From contig JAJFIX010000031.1 in assembly GCA_021774575.1 (NCBI GenBank), forward strand, positions 154,264 to 218,263: DNA of 64,000 nucleotides. The letters run 5' to 3'. The notes beneath the pieces were generated by a model. The model did no database searches, was not told where the DNA came from, and saw only the letters and a program-made list of their open reading frames with translations. Origin of the DNA: Alphaproteobacteria bacterium. Its GTDB lineage: Bacteria > Pseudomonadota > Alphaproteobacteria > UBA6615. A program made the position numbers and the translations under genes. Below, piece by piece: positions 1 to 8,164 of the stretch (position 1 is its first letter; each line of letters starts with the position of its first letter).

Positions 1-2
1 GC

Positions 3-845
3 CCGACCCGATCATATTGCGACCGAATACTCAAAGGTTTCGGTGTCGAAATTGATTATTACGATCCGTTGATTGGCGGCGATATCAAGACACTCTTCAA
101 GCCGAACACGAAGCTTGTTTTCACCGAGAGCCCGGGCTCATTAACCTTTGAGATCCAGGATATTCCAGCAATTTCAGCGGCAGCCCATGAAATCGGTGCG
201 GTTGTATTGATGGATAACACTTGGGGGACGCCGCTTTATTTTAAGGCGTTCCAACACGGGGTCGATGTCTCGATCCATGCCGCAACGAAATATATTGTCG
301 GCCACGCAGATGCCATGCTCGGTGTCGCCGTGACCACCGAAGAGGCGTGGCTGCCGGTCCGTCGCGCGACATCCCTTAACGGGCACTGCGCCGGTCCCGA
401 CGATCTTTATCTCGGCCTGCGAGGACTGAGAACACTGGCTGTGCGCCTAAAGCAACATCAAGAAACGGCGATGATTTTGATCGACTGGTTACGTCGCCAA
501 CCCGAGGTCGAGCGCATTCTATACCCGGCTCTTGAAGATGATCCTGGTTACGCAATTTGGCAACGGGACTTTACCGGCGCATCGGGACTGTTCGGCATCG
601 TTCTGGCCAAACCCTTTTCGCGCGAGGCCATTGTCGCCATGCATGACGGCATGCAGCTACTTTCTATGGGTGAAAGTTGGGGCGGCTACGAATCGCTCAT
701 GCTGCCGCGCAATCCGGCGCGCATCAGGTCGGCGACAAAATGGGAAAGCAGTGGCCCATTGCTGCGAATTCACGCCGGTCTGGAAGATCCGGACGATCTC
801 ATTAAGGATCTTGAAGGCGGGTTCGAGCGACTGCGTAAAAGTTAG
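3..845 (+). CDS. metC: Cystathionine beta-lyase, 3' part (5' end outside window)
   Basis: PLP-dependent Cys/Met metabolism enzyme that splits cystathionine to homocysteine, pyruvate and ammonia in methionine synthesis. The frame is open from base 3 without a start, so the gene begins left of the window; the TTG at 69 is internal. The visible part starts in the large domain (YYDPLIGGDI), has the ESPGSLTFEIQD segment and DNTWGTP, and carries the PLP lysine in HAATKYIVGHAD (AAA codon at 288-290). The C-terminal domain is complete (SLMLPRNPAR, LRIHAGLEDPDDLI). The stop lies one base from the convergent Sel1 gene. MetC is favoured over other gamma-family enzymes by the SPGSLTFE/HAATKY pattern. Confidence 0.9.
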   Translation, partial: PTRSYCDRILKGFGVEIDYYDPLIGGDIKTLFKPNTKLVFTESPGSLTFEIQDIPAISAAAHEIGAVVLMDNTWGTPLYFKAFQHGVDVSIHAATKYIVGHADAMLGVAVTTEEAWLPVRRATSLNGHCAGPDDLYLGLRGLRTLAVRLKQHQETAMILIDWLRRQPEVERILYPALEDDPGYAIWQRDFTGASGLFGIVLAKPFSREAIVAMHDGMQLLSMGESWGGYESLMLPRNPARIRSATKWESSGPLLRIHAGLEDPDDLIKDLEGGFERLRKS

Positions 846-846
846 C

Positions 847-1464
847 TTATCGAGGACTAGACGATAGAGCTGTGGAGCGGGCAATCCGCAACCTTGCTTC
901 GGCAATGTCCCCACTCGACATTAATGTCTCATATCGATTGAGGTTTTCTTGGGCAAACTCCCGTCGCTCGCCTTCCGGCAATTGATCCAAGGCTAGGCCA
1001 GTCCATTTATAGGCCTCGATTAAATCTGGGGCGATCCCGGCGCCGACGCTCAGCAGCATACCCATATTAAGCCGCGCTTCGGGATGGCCGCGACGGGCCG
1101 CTTCAAAAAACCAATGAGCGGATTCTTCCAAATCGCGTTCGACTCCCTGCCCCGATGAAAAGAGCAAGGCCAGATTATATTGGGCGTCGGAAATGCCATT
1201 TTCTGCCGCCCGCCGATACCAATTCGCCGCCTCGGAAAAATTTTCGTCGAGGCCAAAACCGTTTGCATACATGTAGCCGATATTGAATTGGGCGTCGGGA
1301 TTGCCCTCTAACGCCAAAGGCAGCCAGTGACGGAACGCGCTATTAAATTCGCCCGCATTAAACGATTTCAGTCCGTCAACAAAATCGGCCTGCCCCACCG
1401 TAGGATATGCAGCAATCGCCACTCCGGCCCAAAGACCAAACACCACTGAATATCGCCTATTCAT
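847..1464 (-). CDS. Secreted Sel1-like repeat protein
   Basis: 205 residues. An N-terminal signal peptide (hydrophobic residues about 6-22, likely cleaved after VGQA near residue 26) is followed by three Sel1-type TPR repeats at about residues 55-90, 91-126 and 127-160, each with the A-Q/R-x-N-L/I-G-x-x-x core and the G-x-G-V/L turn (for example DAQFNIGYMYANGFGL). Sel1 repeats form alpha-solenoids for protein-protein contacts, usually in the periplasm or envelope. The partner is unknown. The C-terminal 40 residues are charged and helical. It converges on metC with a one-base gap. The ATG has only a poor Shine-Dalgarno, so the start is moderately sure. Confidence 0.8.
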   Translation of the reverse strand: MNRRYSVVFGLWAGVAIAAYPTVGQADFVDGLKSFNAGEFNSAFRHWLPLALEGNPDAQFNIGYMYANGFGLDENFSEAANWYRRAAENGISDAQYNLALLFSSGQGVERDLEESAHWFFEAARRGHPEARLNMGMLLSVGAGIAPDLIEAYKWTGLALDQLPEGERREFAQENLNRYETLMSSGDIAEARLRIARSTALSSSPR

Positions 1465-1641
1465 TTAGTTAAGATGGCTGCCGACACAGACCGCGTCAAG
1501 GCGAACCAATAATCATCGAGAAGGTGTTTAAAAACCGCCCACGCACCTGTTTTCTATTCCAATAGCGCAAACCGCAAATAGCGGCTAGCATAACACCAAG
1601 CTGCCAGGCCAAATGGAATTATAGCTGGAGGAGAAATTGCT

Positions 1642-3639
1642 ATGCGACGCGTGCCAGAGGATATCGAAAACCAACGTAAATGGACTGGGGCTTCGGGATT
1701 TGCCGCGTTACTCGGTGCCCTGCTCTGCCTCTCGATAAGTACCCATGCCTCCGCTCAAAATAGCGGACGAGCCAACGGTGCATCGGCCGATTCGGCACAA
1801 ATATTGAGCGAATTGGAAGCGATTATCGAACAGGGAGAGCGCAACAATTCCGCTGATCCGAATTTTATGGCCGCCTTACGCGATCTGCTGCGCCGAAACA
1901 CCTGGCCATGGCAGCGCATTCTACTTGACGATACCTTCGCCGACGGGAACTTCACCAGCAATCCACGATGGACCAATACCAGTGGAAATGTCGTTGTCGA
2001 TCCAAATCGCGGTTTGGTGATGCTGGCAAGCACGGGCCGCGTCAATTTACCGCCAATTTTCGTGCCTTCAAACCCGAGACCCGTTCCCAATACCGGCGAT
2101 GTGCTCAGTTCCGCCAGGGATTGGAACGGCGCTTCCGATAGATTTGCTTTTCAGCCGAACGGCGGCATCAGCAATGTTTCCAGCGGCAATTCCGGTGGCA
2201 CCATAGCTATTTTCGGTAGCGGAAATGGCGGCGGCATCCGCTCCAACGAAGCCATCAGCGGTGATTTTACCTTCCATTATACTGCCGGCAATAACGATCA
2301 AGTCCGGGTCGGCCTCTACGCCGCGTCGCAAGACGCTCAATTCAGGCCCTTTGAGGGGCGACGCGAAAACGAGACAAGCGGCCTAACCGCAATGTCAAAG
2401 GCCTGGTGGATCAAAGATGGCTCCCAAATAATGCAGGGGCCGGTACAGGTCGGAACAATCGATATTACCCCGGGTGACAGGGTAGAATTCCGGCGTGAGG
2501 ACAACGCCATATTGATCACGGTAAATGCGCAAATTGCACATGTTTATGATCTTCAAAGTGTCGAACCATTGCGCTCTATCGTTAATTATTTTTCCGGTAG
2601 ACGGTTTTTCCTCGATGGCGTTGGCTGGAGCACCGCCAACGGCCCTGCTCCAGATACCGGCGACGACTTGGAGACCAGCTCTTCCGACGCTTGGTTTGGT
2701 GCCGTAGGCGATTTTGTCTATCGTCGGGCCGGTATTGTTGGTCGGACGGCGGGACGGGCAATTGGGACCCAAAACACTTTCGCCGACGACTTCGTCTTCC
2801 GAGCGACAATTGGTCGGTCGAATTCACCTCGATCCCTGCGAGTTGGACTCTACGAGGCCGATGAAGACTTTAATTTTGACCCCAATTCTGGACTGGGCGG
2901 GTTGGAGAGAATGCGCCGAAGTTGGTATTTTGCCGATGGACAGCTGGTCTCCGGCAATCAGGTGGTTGCGTCGAATATTCGGCTGCGCGATGGCGCGGAA
3001 ATCGAATTCAATCGCGTCGGCCGACGTATTTCAGTCACCGTCGACGGCCAGCAAATTCACACATTCCAAAGACGTTCAAATGCCCCCTTGCGGGCCATAA
3101 TTGCCCATTCAAGCCGACCAGGAACACTTGACCTGCAGCGGGTTGCCTGGAGCAGAGACGGTTTCGCCGGTGGTGGTGCCGGCGGCGGAACCGGAGGTGT
3201 GTTTGAGCCGCCGATCGCCGAAGATGCGCGGCTCGAAGCACGGCTGTTTATTACCAACGCCTTTGCCATCGAAACCACCCTGATTTCTCAAAACCGGCGC
3301 GGCGGTGAGCTCGAAATTGGTCTGATGCGGCGGCGAGATGAAGTCGGGTACCGGTTGGCTCTGTCGCCAGGTAGGCCCCAAACCATAGAAGTTATCCGTA
3401 GTGATCGCAGGGGCGATACGATCATCGCCAGTGCAGTTAGAAATGGCACCCTCAACGATGGTCGCCCCCATGATGTGTTGTTTACCAGAGGCATTAACGG
3501 GCTGATGTCGGTTAGCGTGGATGACATTGAATGGATTAACGTCATGGATCAGAGCGTCACCGTGCCGTTCGATGCGATAAGCCTGAATGATCGCCGCGGT
3601 GAATTCGTCATAACTTCTGTGACGGCCTACGGTTTATAG
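1642..3639 (+). CDS. Large secreted protein with repeated jelly-roll-like modules, function unknown
   Basis: 665 residues. The ATG at 1642 is supported by GGAGGAG at 1627-1633. The hydrophobic stretch at residues 19-38 ends in ASA and looks like a signal peptide with a long charged N-terminus. The mature part repeats a beta-rich unit: VRVGLYAASQDAQF...SKAWWIKDG...GDRVEFRREDNAILITVNAQ aligns by eye with LRVGLYEADEDFNF...RRSWYFADG...GAEIEFNRVGRRISVTVDGQ. A third, more divergent copy follows a Gly-rich linker near residues 508-523. The pattern resembles concanavalin-A/LamG-like sandwich domains, but no catalytic or binding motif is visible. It is monocistronic and ends at a strong terminator. 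Confidence 0.75.
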   Translation: MRRVPEDIENQRKWTGASGFAALLGALLCLSISTHASAQNSGRANGASADSAQILSELEAIIEQGERNNSADPNFMAALRDLLRRNTWPWQRILLDDTFADGNFTSNPRWTNTSGNVVVDPNRGLVMLASTGRVNLPPIFVPSNPRPVPNTGDVLSSARDWNGASDRFAFQPNGGISNVSSGNSGGTIAIFGSGNGGGIRSNEAISGDFTFHYTAGNNDQVRVGLYAASQDAQFRPFEGRRENETSGLTAMSKAWWIKDGSQIMQGPVQVGTIDITPGDRVEFRREDNAILITVNAQIAHVYDLQSVEPLRSIVNYFSGRRFFLDGVGWSTANGPAPDTGDDLETSSSDAWFGAVGDFVYRRAGIVGRTAGRAIGTQNTFADDFVFRATIGRSNSPRSLRVGLYEADEDFNFDPNSGLGGLERMRRSWYFADGQLVSGNQVVASNIRLRDGAEIEFNRVGRRISVTVDGQQIHTFQRRSNAPLRAIIAHSSRPGTLDLQRVAWSRDGFAGGGAGGGTGGVFEPPIAEDARLEARLFITNAFAIETTLISQNRRGGELEIGLMRRRDEVGYRLALSPGRPQTIEVIRSDRRGDTIIASAVRNGTLNDGRPHDVLFTRGINGLMSVSVDDIEWINVMDQSVTVPFDAISLNDRRGEFVITSVTAYGL

Positions 3640-3661
3640 AACGAACAAACGTAAAAACGAA

Positions 3662-3695
3662 AAAAGGCCGGATACCATAGGGTATTCGGCCTTTT
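3662..3695. terminator. Bidirectional intrinsic terminator
   Basis: 15-bp stem (3662-3676 with 3681-3695, one G-U wobble) around an ATAG loop. A-run on the left and T-run on the right let it work on both strands. It lies between the stop of the 665-residue protein at 3639 and the convergent gene ending at 3726. Confidence 0.85.
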
Positions 3696-3725
3696 AAAAT
3701 CTCTTCTTCAAAAAACGCGTAACGC

Positions 3726-4163
3726 TTATGAATCCATATGACGATCACGAATTTCGCGAACTTGAGAGCATGTCCGAATTCCGATAATCCCGGTTTCTGC
3801 CATACCCGTGCAGCTCGTTTGGACCCAACCGATAGCCAGTTCGAGCAATTGATCGGGAATGCGCCCTTCAAAAGCAGCCGCTTCAAGATCAAATACGCAT
3901 TTCATGATTTTTTCTGGCTTATCGTCACCCGGTAACAACCGAATATTCAGCGTGATTGCGCGAATAAAATTACGGGTGCTGCCATATTGATCCAAATTAT
4001 AGGCGCCACATAATTCTTCCATGTTAGCCAGTTGAAATGAGATCACTGGACCGGGCTCAAACACCCTTTCCTCAGCTGCAACGCTACTCGCGCCCAGGAT
4101 CTGAGTGCCAGCTGCAATAACTGATACAAGTGCAGATCCCAAGACAGATTTCAAAATGTTCAT
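3726..4163 (-). CDS. Small secreted protein of unknown function
   Basis: 145 residues with a clear signal peptide (MNILKSVLGSALVSVIAAGT..., cleavage probably after SSVAA near residue 30). The mature part contains four cysteines (LCGAY, KCVF, SCTG, TCSQ), suggesting two disulfides in the periplasm. No family is recognised. It is predicted mostly helical with the motif FEGRIPDQLLELAIGW. It converges on the upstream gene across a shared terminator. About 500 bases of gene-poor DNA lie upstream. Real by signal peptide and composition; role unknown. Confidence 0.65.
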   Translation of the reverse strand: MNILKSVLGSALVSVIAAGTQILGASSVAAEERVFEPGPVISFQLANMEELCGAYNLDQYGSTRNFIRAITLNIRLLPGDDKPEKIMKCVFDLEAAAFEGRIPDQLLELAIGWVQTSCTGMAETGIIGIRTCSQVREIRDRHMDS

Positions 4164-4248
4164 GTTATTCCCCGCCGTTTAATGCCAATTGCCCACAACC
4201 TTGAAGGCCATCGCCAACAATGCGCCAATTCAAATGATTGGCCCCTCT

Positions 4249-4455
4249 TTATCGCTGCCGCAGTATAACCAAACCCAACCAAACTGCGGATATTCCTATT
4301 ACGCTTCCGTACCACCCAACTGGGCCAGGGTCGCTAAGGTTTTCTAATTTTCGCGGCTCATTTCCACGTATCTGTTGTTTTCGACCATCCAGACCACGCA
4401 AATTCGAATCAATCTGTTGCGAAGACGAATGTAAAACGCCATTTACCCTGGACAT
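4249..4455 (-). CDS. Possible small tail-anchored membrane protein
   Basis: 68 residues if read from the ATG at 4455; a TTG 12 bases upstream is also in frame. It has a polar N-terminus and one C-terminal membrane segment (WYGSVIGISAVWLGLVIL) ending in RQR, as in tail-anchored small membrane proteins. A GGCGGG lies just upstream of the ATG but at tight spacing. It would precede the secreted protein gene at 4163 in the same direction. Composition is protein-like, but there is no recognised homologue, so this could be chance. Confidence 0.3.
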   Translation of the reverse strand: MSRVNGVLHSSSQQIDSNLRGLDGRKQQIRGNEPRKLENLSDPGPVGWYGSVIGISAVWLGLVILRQR

Positions 4456-4488
4456 GATACCCGCCAATTTGCATGTTGGTGATTTTAG

Positions 4489-4621
4489 TTATCCACAATT
4501 AATTCACTTAAATTAAATAATCAAATTTTTTCTATAACTCTTTGTATTCTAAAGTTTCCGACATGTTTTATCATACGATTTTGGTAAAATTATTGCTGCA
4601 ATCCGATCCTTCTGTGGATAG
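4489..4621. promoter_or_regulatory. Pair of inverted DnaA-box-like sites around an A/T-rich core
   Basis: TTATCCACA, identical to the strong DnaA-box consensus, lies at 4489-4497 on the plus strand. CTATCCACA (one mismatch) lies at 4613-4621 on the minus strand. The roughly 115 bases between are very A/T-rich. Two boxes alone do not make an origin; this could be a DnaA-titrating or DnaA-regulated site. Confidence 0.4.
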
Positions 4622-4666
4622 TTTTATAGATGCATGAACCATGTGTCTCCAAGTCGGCAATTTTTG

Positions 4667-5476
4667 TCAGGCGAGGGTGACTGAAATTTCGCCTATTTCG
4701 CCGAATGTAGCGCAATATTCACTTCCCCAATTCGGCGTGACGGGCTTAGTCAAGGTGCCCGTTGTTACCAACATTCCGGCAGTGACACTGTGCTTTCGTT
4801 CTATCAGGGCATTGACCGACCAGGTCAAAACGTCGGCTGCAACATAGCGCGATGGGCCAGTTAGTCCCAGTGACACGGCTTCGCCACCAGTCCTAAGGCT
4901 AATTTCCAAGTTTTCTAAGTCTACGTCCCGCCAATTTTTTGCCTCGGGACCAATGATGTAGGCGCCCGAGCCGGCATTGTCGGCGGTAATTGCCGCCAAA
5001 CCACCACATTCTTTAGGCTGACTTAGTCGAGAATCGGTTATTTCCAGCCCCAAATACATCATTTCAACGGCGTCCATCACCTCGGTAACGGTATAGGCGC
5101 CAGACTTGATCGGAAGCGATTTCCCAAAACGAAACAAGAACTCCGGCTCGAGAGTTGGCGACGCAAATTCTCCCTCAGGAAATGAGACAGGCACGCCGGT
5201 AGCCGATGACGCAGTCCGATACAATATCTTCTCATACAGCCGCCCCAAAATCGGCTCGGAAATCCTGGTAACACGCATTGCCGCGCGGCTGGACGCATAG
5301 AGTTTCCACCCAGCCAATTCCTCTTTAAGAAGAGCGTCCAACCTATCTTGAATTGCATAGGCCTCGGTTAAGCTTTGTACAATTTGCCCGTCCGGCAACC
5401 TGTCTATTTGTGAACCGGATTTCCAGGCACGGCAAATGGCCTCGGCGCAGGAATTAATGTCAGTGTCATCGCTCAT
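4667..5476 (-). CDS. Fumarylacetoacetase-fold 2-keto-4-pentenoate hydratase-like enzyme
   Basis: Belongs to the hydratase/decarboxylase branch of the FAH superfamily (MhpD, 4-oxalocrotonate decarboxylase), which acts on 2-keto-4-enoic acids from aromatic meta-cleavage with a divalent metal. Visible family marks: AYAIQDRLDA near the N-terminus, GWKLYASS (family GWKLGATS), LEPEFLFRFGK for the acidic metal ligands, and MYLGLEITDSRL (family E-I-x-D-S-R). Length about 270 residues is normal. The longest frame starts at 5542, but ATGs at 5488 and 5476 fit the family start better; I chose MSDDTD, with GGA seven bases upstream. No pathway neighbours are present, so the substrate is open. Confidence 0.75.
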   Translation of the reverse strand: MSDDTDINSCAEAICRAWKSGSQIDRLPDGQIVQSLTEAYAIQDRLDALLKEELAGWKLYASSRAAMRVTRISEPILGRLYEKILYRTASSATGVPVSFPEGEFASPTLEPEFLFRFGKSLPIKSGAYTVTEVMDAVEMMYLGLEITDSRLSQPKECGGLAAITADNAGSGAYIIGPEAKNWRDVDLENLEISLRTGGEAVSLGLTGPSRYVAADVLTWSVNALIERKHSVTAGMLVTTGTLTKPVTPNWGSEYCATFGEIGEISVTLA

Positions 5477-5752
5477 CTTTTGATCCATTTTTGATAGGCT
5501 TAATGACCATTTCATCATCCGCAGCAACCAGGTCGGGGCCACTCGCCCTCAACCAATTATACCTAACGTCACCCTACCCTACAGCGCGATATCCGTCTCT
5601 ACTCAGCACTACGGTATCAAGGAAAGTGATGACAGCGTTCGGCGCATCAGTTTCTCGTGCGACAATTTGGGGTGTAACGATTTTTCGCGAGAACCTTTGA
5701 TTTCGCTCAGCCCAAAATGTTGCCCATGTCACCGGGCGAGGCAGTTGAAATT

Positions 5753-5830
5753 TGGGGTGGCTGAGGGGAATTGAACCCCCGACCCCCAGATCCACAATCT
5801 GGTGCTCTAACCAACTGAGCTACAGCCACC
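5753..5830 (-). tRNA. tRNA-His (GTG)
   Basis: Read on the minus strand: acceptor GTGGCTG pairs with CAGCCAC, D-loop GCTCAGTTGGTTAGAGC, anticodon arm CCAGA-TTGTGGA-TCTGG with anticodon GTG (5793-5795), T-arm around GGTTCAATTCC, discriminator C and encoded CCA. An encoded G at 5830 is the extra G-1 typical of tRNA-His. Confidence 0.97.
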
Positions 5831-5906
5831 GCAAAGGTCGTATCAAGCTTCGCGTTGATGTACGCCTGCGACCGCAAATCGTCAAGTCGCGTGATGCCGT
5901 TTGGAC

Positions 5907-6887
5907 TTAGCGACGTTGCCCCAGGACTTTAAATTCCAATAAACCGGTATTTCCCCCGCTACTGCTCTCAACATCGAAGCGCAGTTGTGCGGTTTCGATG
6001 TTGACGTCAAATGCATAGGTTTGACTGGCGTCAGGCAATGAAAATGGGCCGTGGATCGTTCCTCCATCGTCGGTCAATGTAAATGACGTTATTTGGGCGG
6101 TGCCATCCGACATGGTTCTTGACCATACCTCGATGCCCGAAATTGCCACCTCATCATTGAAATTCAATGTCAAAGAGGCGTCATCGCCATCGCCATTTGA
6201 CGACCACGCGGTGCGTTCGTTCCCGTCGAAGGCTCGGTTTACCCCCCAGTTTTGATCATTTTCCGCATCCCCATAATTACTGCTGACCGAAGCGATAACC
6301 ATTCCCTGCCCGATGATTGCAAGGTTCTCGGCTGGATTTTCTGCTAGGTTTTCTGCGATGTCTTCGCGTAAAGGCGGCAGTTCCGGAGCCGGCGCACTGA
6401 TAAACTGGCTCGTTTCGCCAACATATACCGACCCGTCGGCCGCGGTTCCCTGAACGCGATAAAAATATACCGTATCGGGTTCAAGCCCGGCCATCAGGGG
6501 GGCATGGTTTGTATGACCGCCGCCATCCATATCCAAATCTGTCGCGATCATGCCAAATTCGTCGGTCTTGCCATAAACAACTGAACAGGCCAATGGCACT
6601 GAAGAAGTGAAGTTTAAAAGCGCATCGCGATGCGTAACATCGCCAACCGTCGGCATGATACCATCCATTGCCACCGCCTCGATCGGTAGAATAATCGGCA
6701 AGGGGACGGTTGCCACGCCGTCGTCAGAAATCTCAATTTCAGTGTTTTGCGCGACAGATTCGCTGCCTGCCTCAATCCCCCTTGCTTCAACTAGTGGATT
6801 TGCCCTGGGCGCAATTTGATATCCGCCAGCAAAGCCAAAACTAATTAGGCCAATTCCCGCCGCAACGACAAAAACTTTTCGGCTCAT
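5907..6887 (-). CDS. Exported protein with fibronectin-like and F5/8 type C (discoidin) domains
   Basis: 326 residues from the ATG at 6887, chosen because GGAGG lies just upstream (6894-6898) and MSRKVFVVAAGIGLISFGFA gives a good signal or anchor segment. The middle reads like a fibronectin/purple-phosphatase N-terminal fold (MAGLEPDTVYFYRVQGT). The C-terminal 150 residues match a discoidin domain (YGDAENDQNWGVNRAFDGNE, then TAWSSNGDGDDASLTLNF, IEVWSRT), usually a carbohydrate- or lipid-binding sandwich. Its ATG overlaps the TGA of the aminotransferase gene upstream by four bases (ATGA), so translation is probably coupled. Function unknown; perhaps cell-surface binding. Confidence 0.8.
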   Translation of the reverse strand: MSRKVFVVAAGIGLISFGFAGGYQIAPRANPLVEARGIEAGSESVAQNTEIEISDDGVATVPLPIILPIEAVAMDGIMPTVGDVTHRDALLNFTSSVPLACSVVYGKTDEFGMIATDLDMDGGGHTNHAPLMAGLEPDTVYFYRVQGTAADGSVYVGETSQFISAPAPELPPLREDIAENLAENPAENLAIIGQGMVIASVSSNYGDAENDQNWGVNRAFDGNERTAWSSNGDGDDASLTLNFNDEVAISGIEVWSRTMSDGTAQITSFTLTDDGGTIHGPFSLPDASQTYAFDVNIETAQLRFDVESSSGGNTGLLEFKVLGQRR

Positions 6888-8071
6888 GATACGCCTCCAT
6901 AATATTGTTCGAAACGGGTAAGCGCCTCGTCCAGAACGCCATCCTGCTTGCAAAAACAAAACCGTAAAAACCCATGCATATCGAGATCTCGGTAAAACGC
7001 ACTCAAACCAATTGCCGTCACTCCCGCCTCCACGGTTAGTCGATGACAGAGAGCTTCATCATCTTCGGGTTCGTCACCGGGTTCTGGCCCTTTGGCATCG
7101 GGGGGTGGCGCCGCTGACAGGAAATAAGTGCCTTGGCAGGCCAACACACTAAATCCCAATTTCGTCAAACCATCTGCCAAGCGGTCCCGTTTGGCCTGCA
7201 TATTGCGCTTCAGGTCAGCGAAAAACACATCATCTTGGGTCAGTCCGAATGCGACCCCATGCTGCAAATTCGGTGGCGTGGTGAAAACAATAAATTGATG
7301 CGCCTTGGCAATTGGCGATGTTAGGTGTGATGGGCCGGTCAAATAGCCGACTTTCCAGCCAGTCAAAGAAAATGTCTTGCCCGCCGAGCCCAGACGGACC
7401 ACGCGATCTGCCATGCCGGGCAATGTCATTAGCGGAATATGGCTCTGATCGTCAAAAACGATGTGCTCGTAAACTTCATCGCAAATCGCGAATGTGTCGT
7501 GCTTAAGTATCAGATCGGAAATGAAGGTGAGTTCGTCCTTGGAAAAAACTTTACCAGTCGGGTTCATCGGACTGTTTAGGACGATGAGTTTTGTTTTGTC
7601 GGAAAATGCGGCCGTCATTTCTGCGCGCGGTAAAGACCATTCAGGGGGTGTCAGGCGCACAAGTTTGGGGATGCCACCGGCGCGCCGCACCATCGGCAAA
7701 TAGCTGTCATAGAGCGGCTCAATTAGCACCACTTCATCGCCCGGCTCGATAAGGGCCATGAAACAAGCCGTCAGCAGTTCGGTTGCCCCGGACCCGACGA
7801 CGATCTGCGACCGCCAATCCACGTCAATATTGTAGAAGCGTTTATTGTGCGCCGCCACCGTTTGGCGCAACTCAGGAATGCCGAGCATTGGCGGGTACTG
7901 ATTGGGTTTGGTCAACAAGGCATCGGCACCAGCTTGAAGCACCTCTTCAGGTCCCCGATCATCGGGAAACCCTTGGCCCAAATTTATCGACTGGTGTTCG
8001 ATGGCGAGGCGGCTCATAACCTCGAATACAGTGGTGCCGTAGCTCGAAATAATAGAATTTGCTGATTTCAT
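6884..8071 (-). CDS. Class I/II PLP-dependent aminotransferase
   Basis: 395 residues, fold-type I. Visible marks: INLGQGFPDDRGPEEV, GSGATELLTA, the NSPMNPTGKVF segment (Asn for PLP), CDEVYEHIVFDD (Asp/Tyr), and the PLP lysine in GSAGKTFSLTGWKVGY; the C-terminal FLRFCFCK contains the carboxylate-binding Arg. The pattern is closest to the methionine/kynurenine and N-succinyldiaminopimelate aminotransferase group; the substrate cannot be fixed. It carries an acidic insert DAKGPEPGDEPEDDEAL. It is divergent from a second aminotransferase (8165) and coupled downstream to a discoidin-domain protein. Confidence 0.88.
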   Translation of the reverse strand: MKSANSIISSYGTTVFEVMSRLAIEHQSINLGQGFPDDRGPEEVLQAGADALLTKPNQYPPMLGIPELRQTVAAHNKRFYNIDVDWRSQIVVGSGATELLTACFMALIEPGDEVVLIEPLYDSYLPMVRRAGGIPKLVRLTPPEWSLPRAEMTAAFSDKTKLIVLNSPMNPTGKVFSKDELTFISDLILKHDTFAICDEVYEHIVFDDQSHIPLMTLPGMADRVVRLGSAGKTFSLTGWKVGYLTGPSHLTSPIAKAHQFIVFTTPPNLQHGVAFGLTQDDVFFADLKRNMQAKRDRLADGLTKLGFSVLACQGTYFLSAAPPPDAKGPEPGDEPEDDEALCHRLTVEAGVTAIGLSAFYRDLDMHGFLRFCFCKQDGVLDEALTRFEQYYGGVS

Positions 8072-8164
8072 GGCGCTTTCCTCGTGACTCGCGCTATCAA
8101 TTTATCTTGCCCCTCAGAGCCTACTCAAAGTTTTGCTCGGCGTCATATTAAAGGACCTCGTCTC

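Larger units (their letters stand above)
4164..4666. other. Gene-poor spacer with a small ORF candidate and DnaA-like boxes
   Basis: About 500 bases between a secreted protein gene and a hydratase gene. The left half holds only a doubtful small minus-strand ORF. The right half (about 4480-4625) is conspicuously A/T-rich and is bounded by DnaA-box-like sequences. No tRNA, terminator or insertion element was seen here. Confidence 0.6.

Noticed and set aside
532-867. Plus-strand 111-residue frame inside metC
   Set aside because: It overlaps the well-supported metC frame throughout, has an Arg/Ser/Cys-rich shadow composition and no Shine-Dalgarno.
4489-4621. Chromosomal origin claim
   Set aside because: Only two DnaA-like boxes and no origin-linked gene; reported as a lower-grade finding instead.
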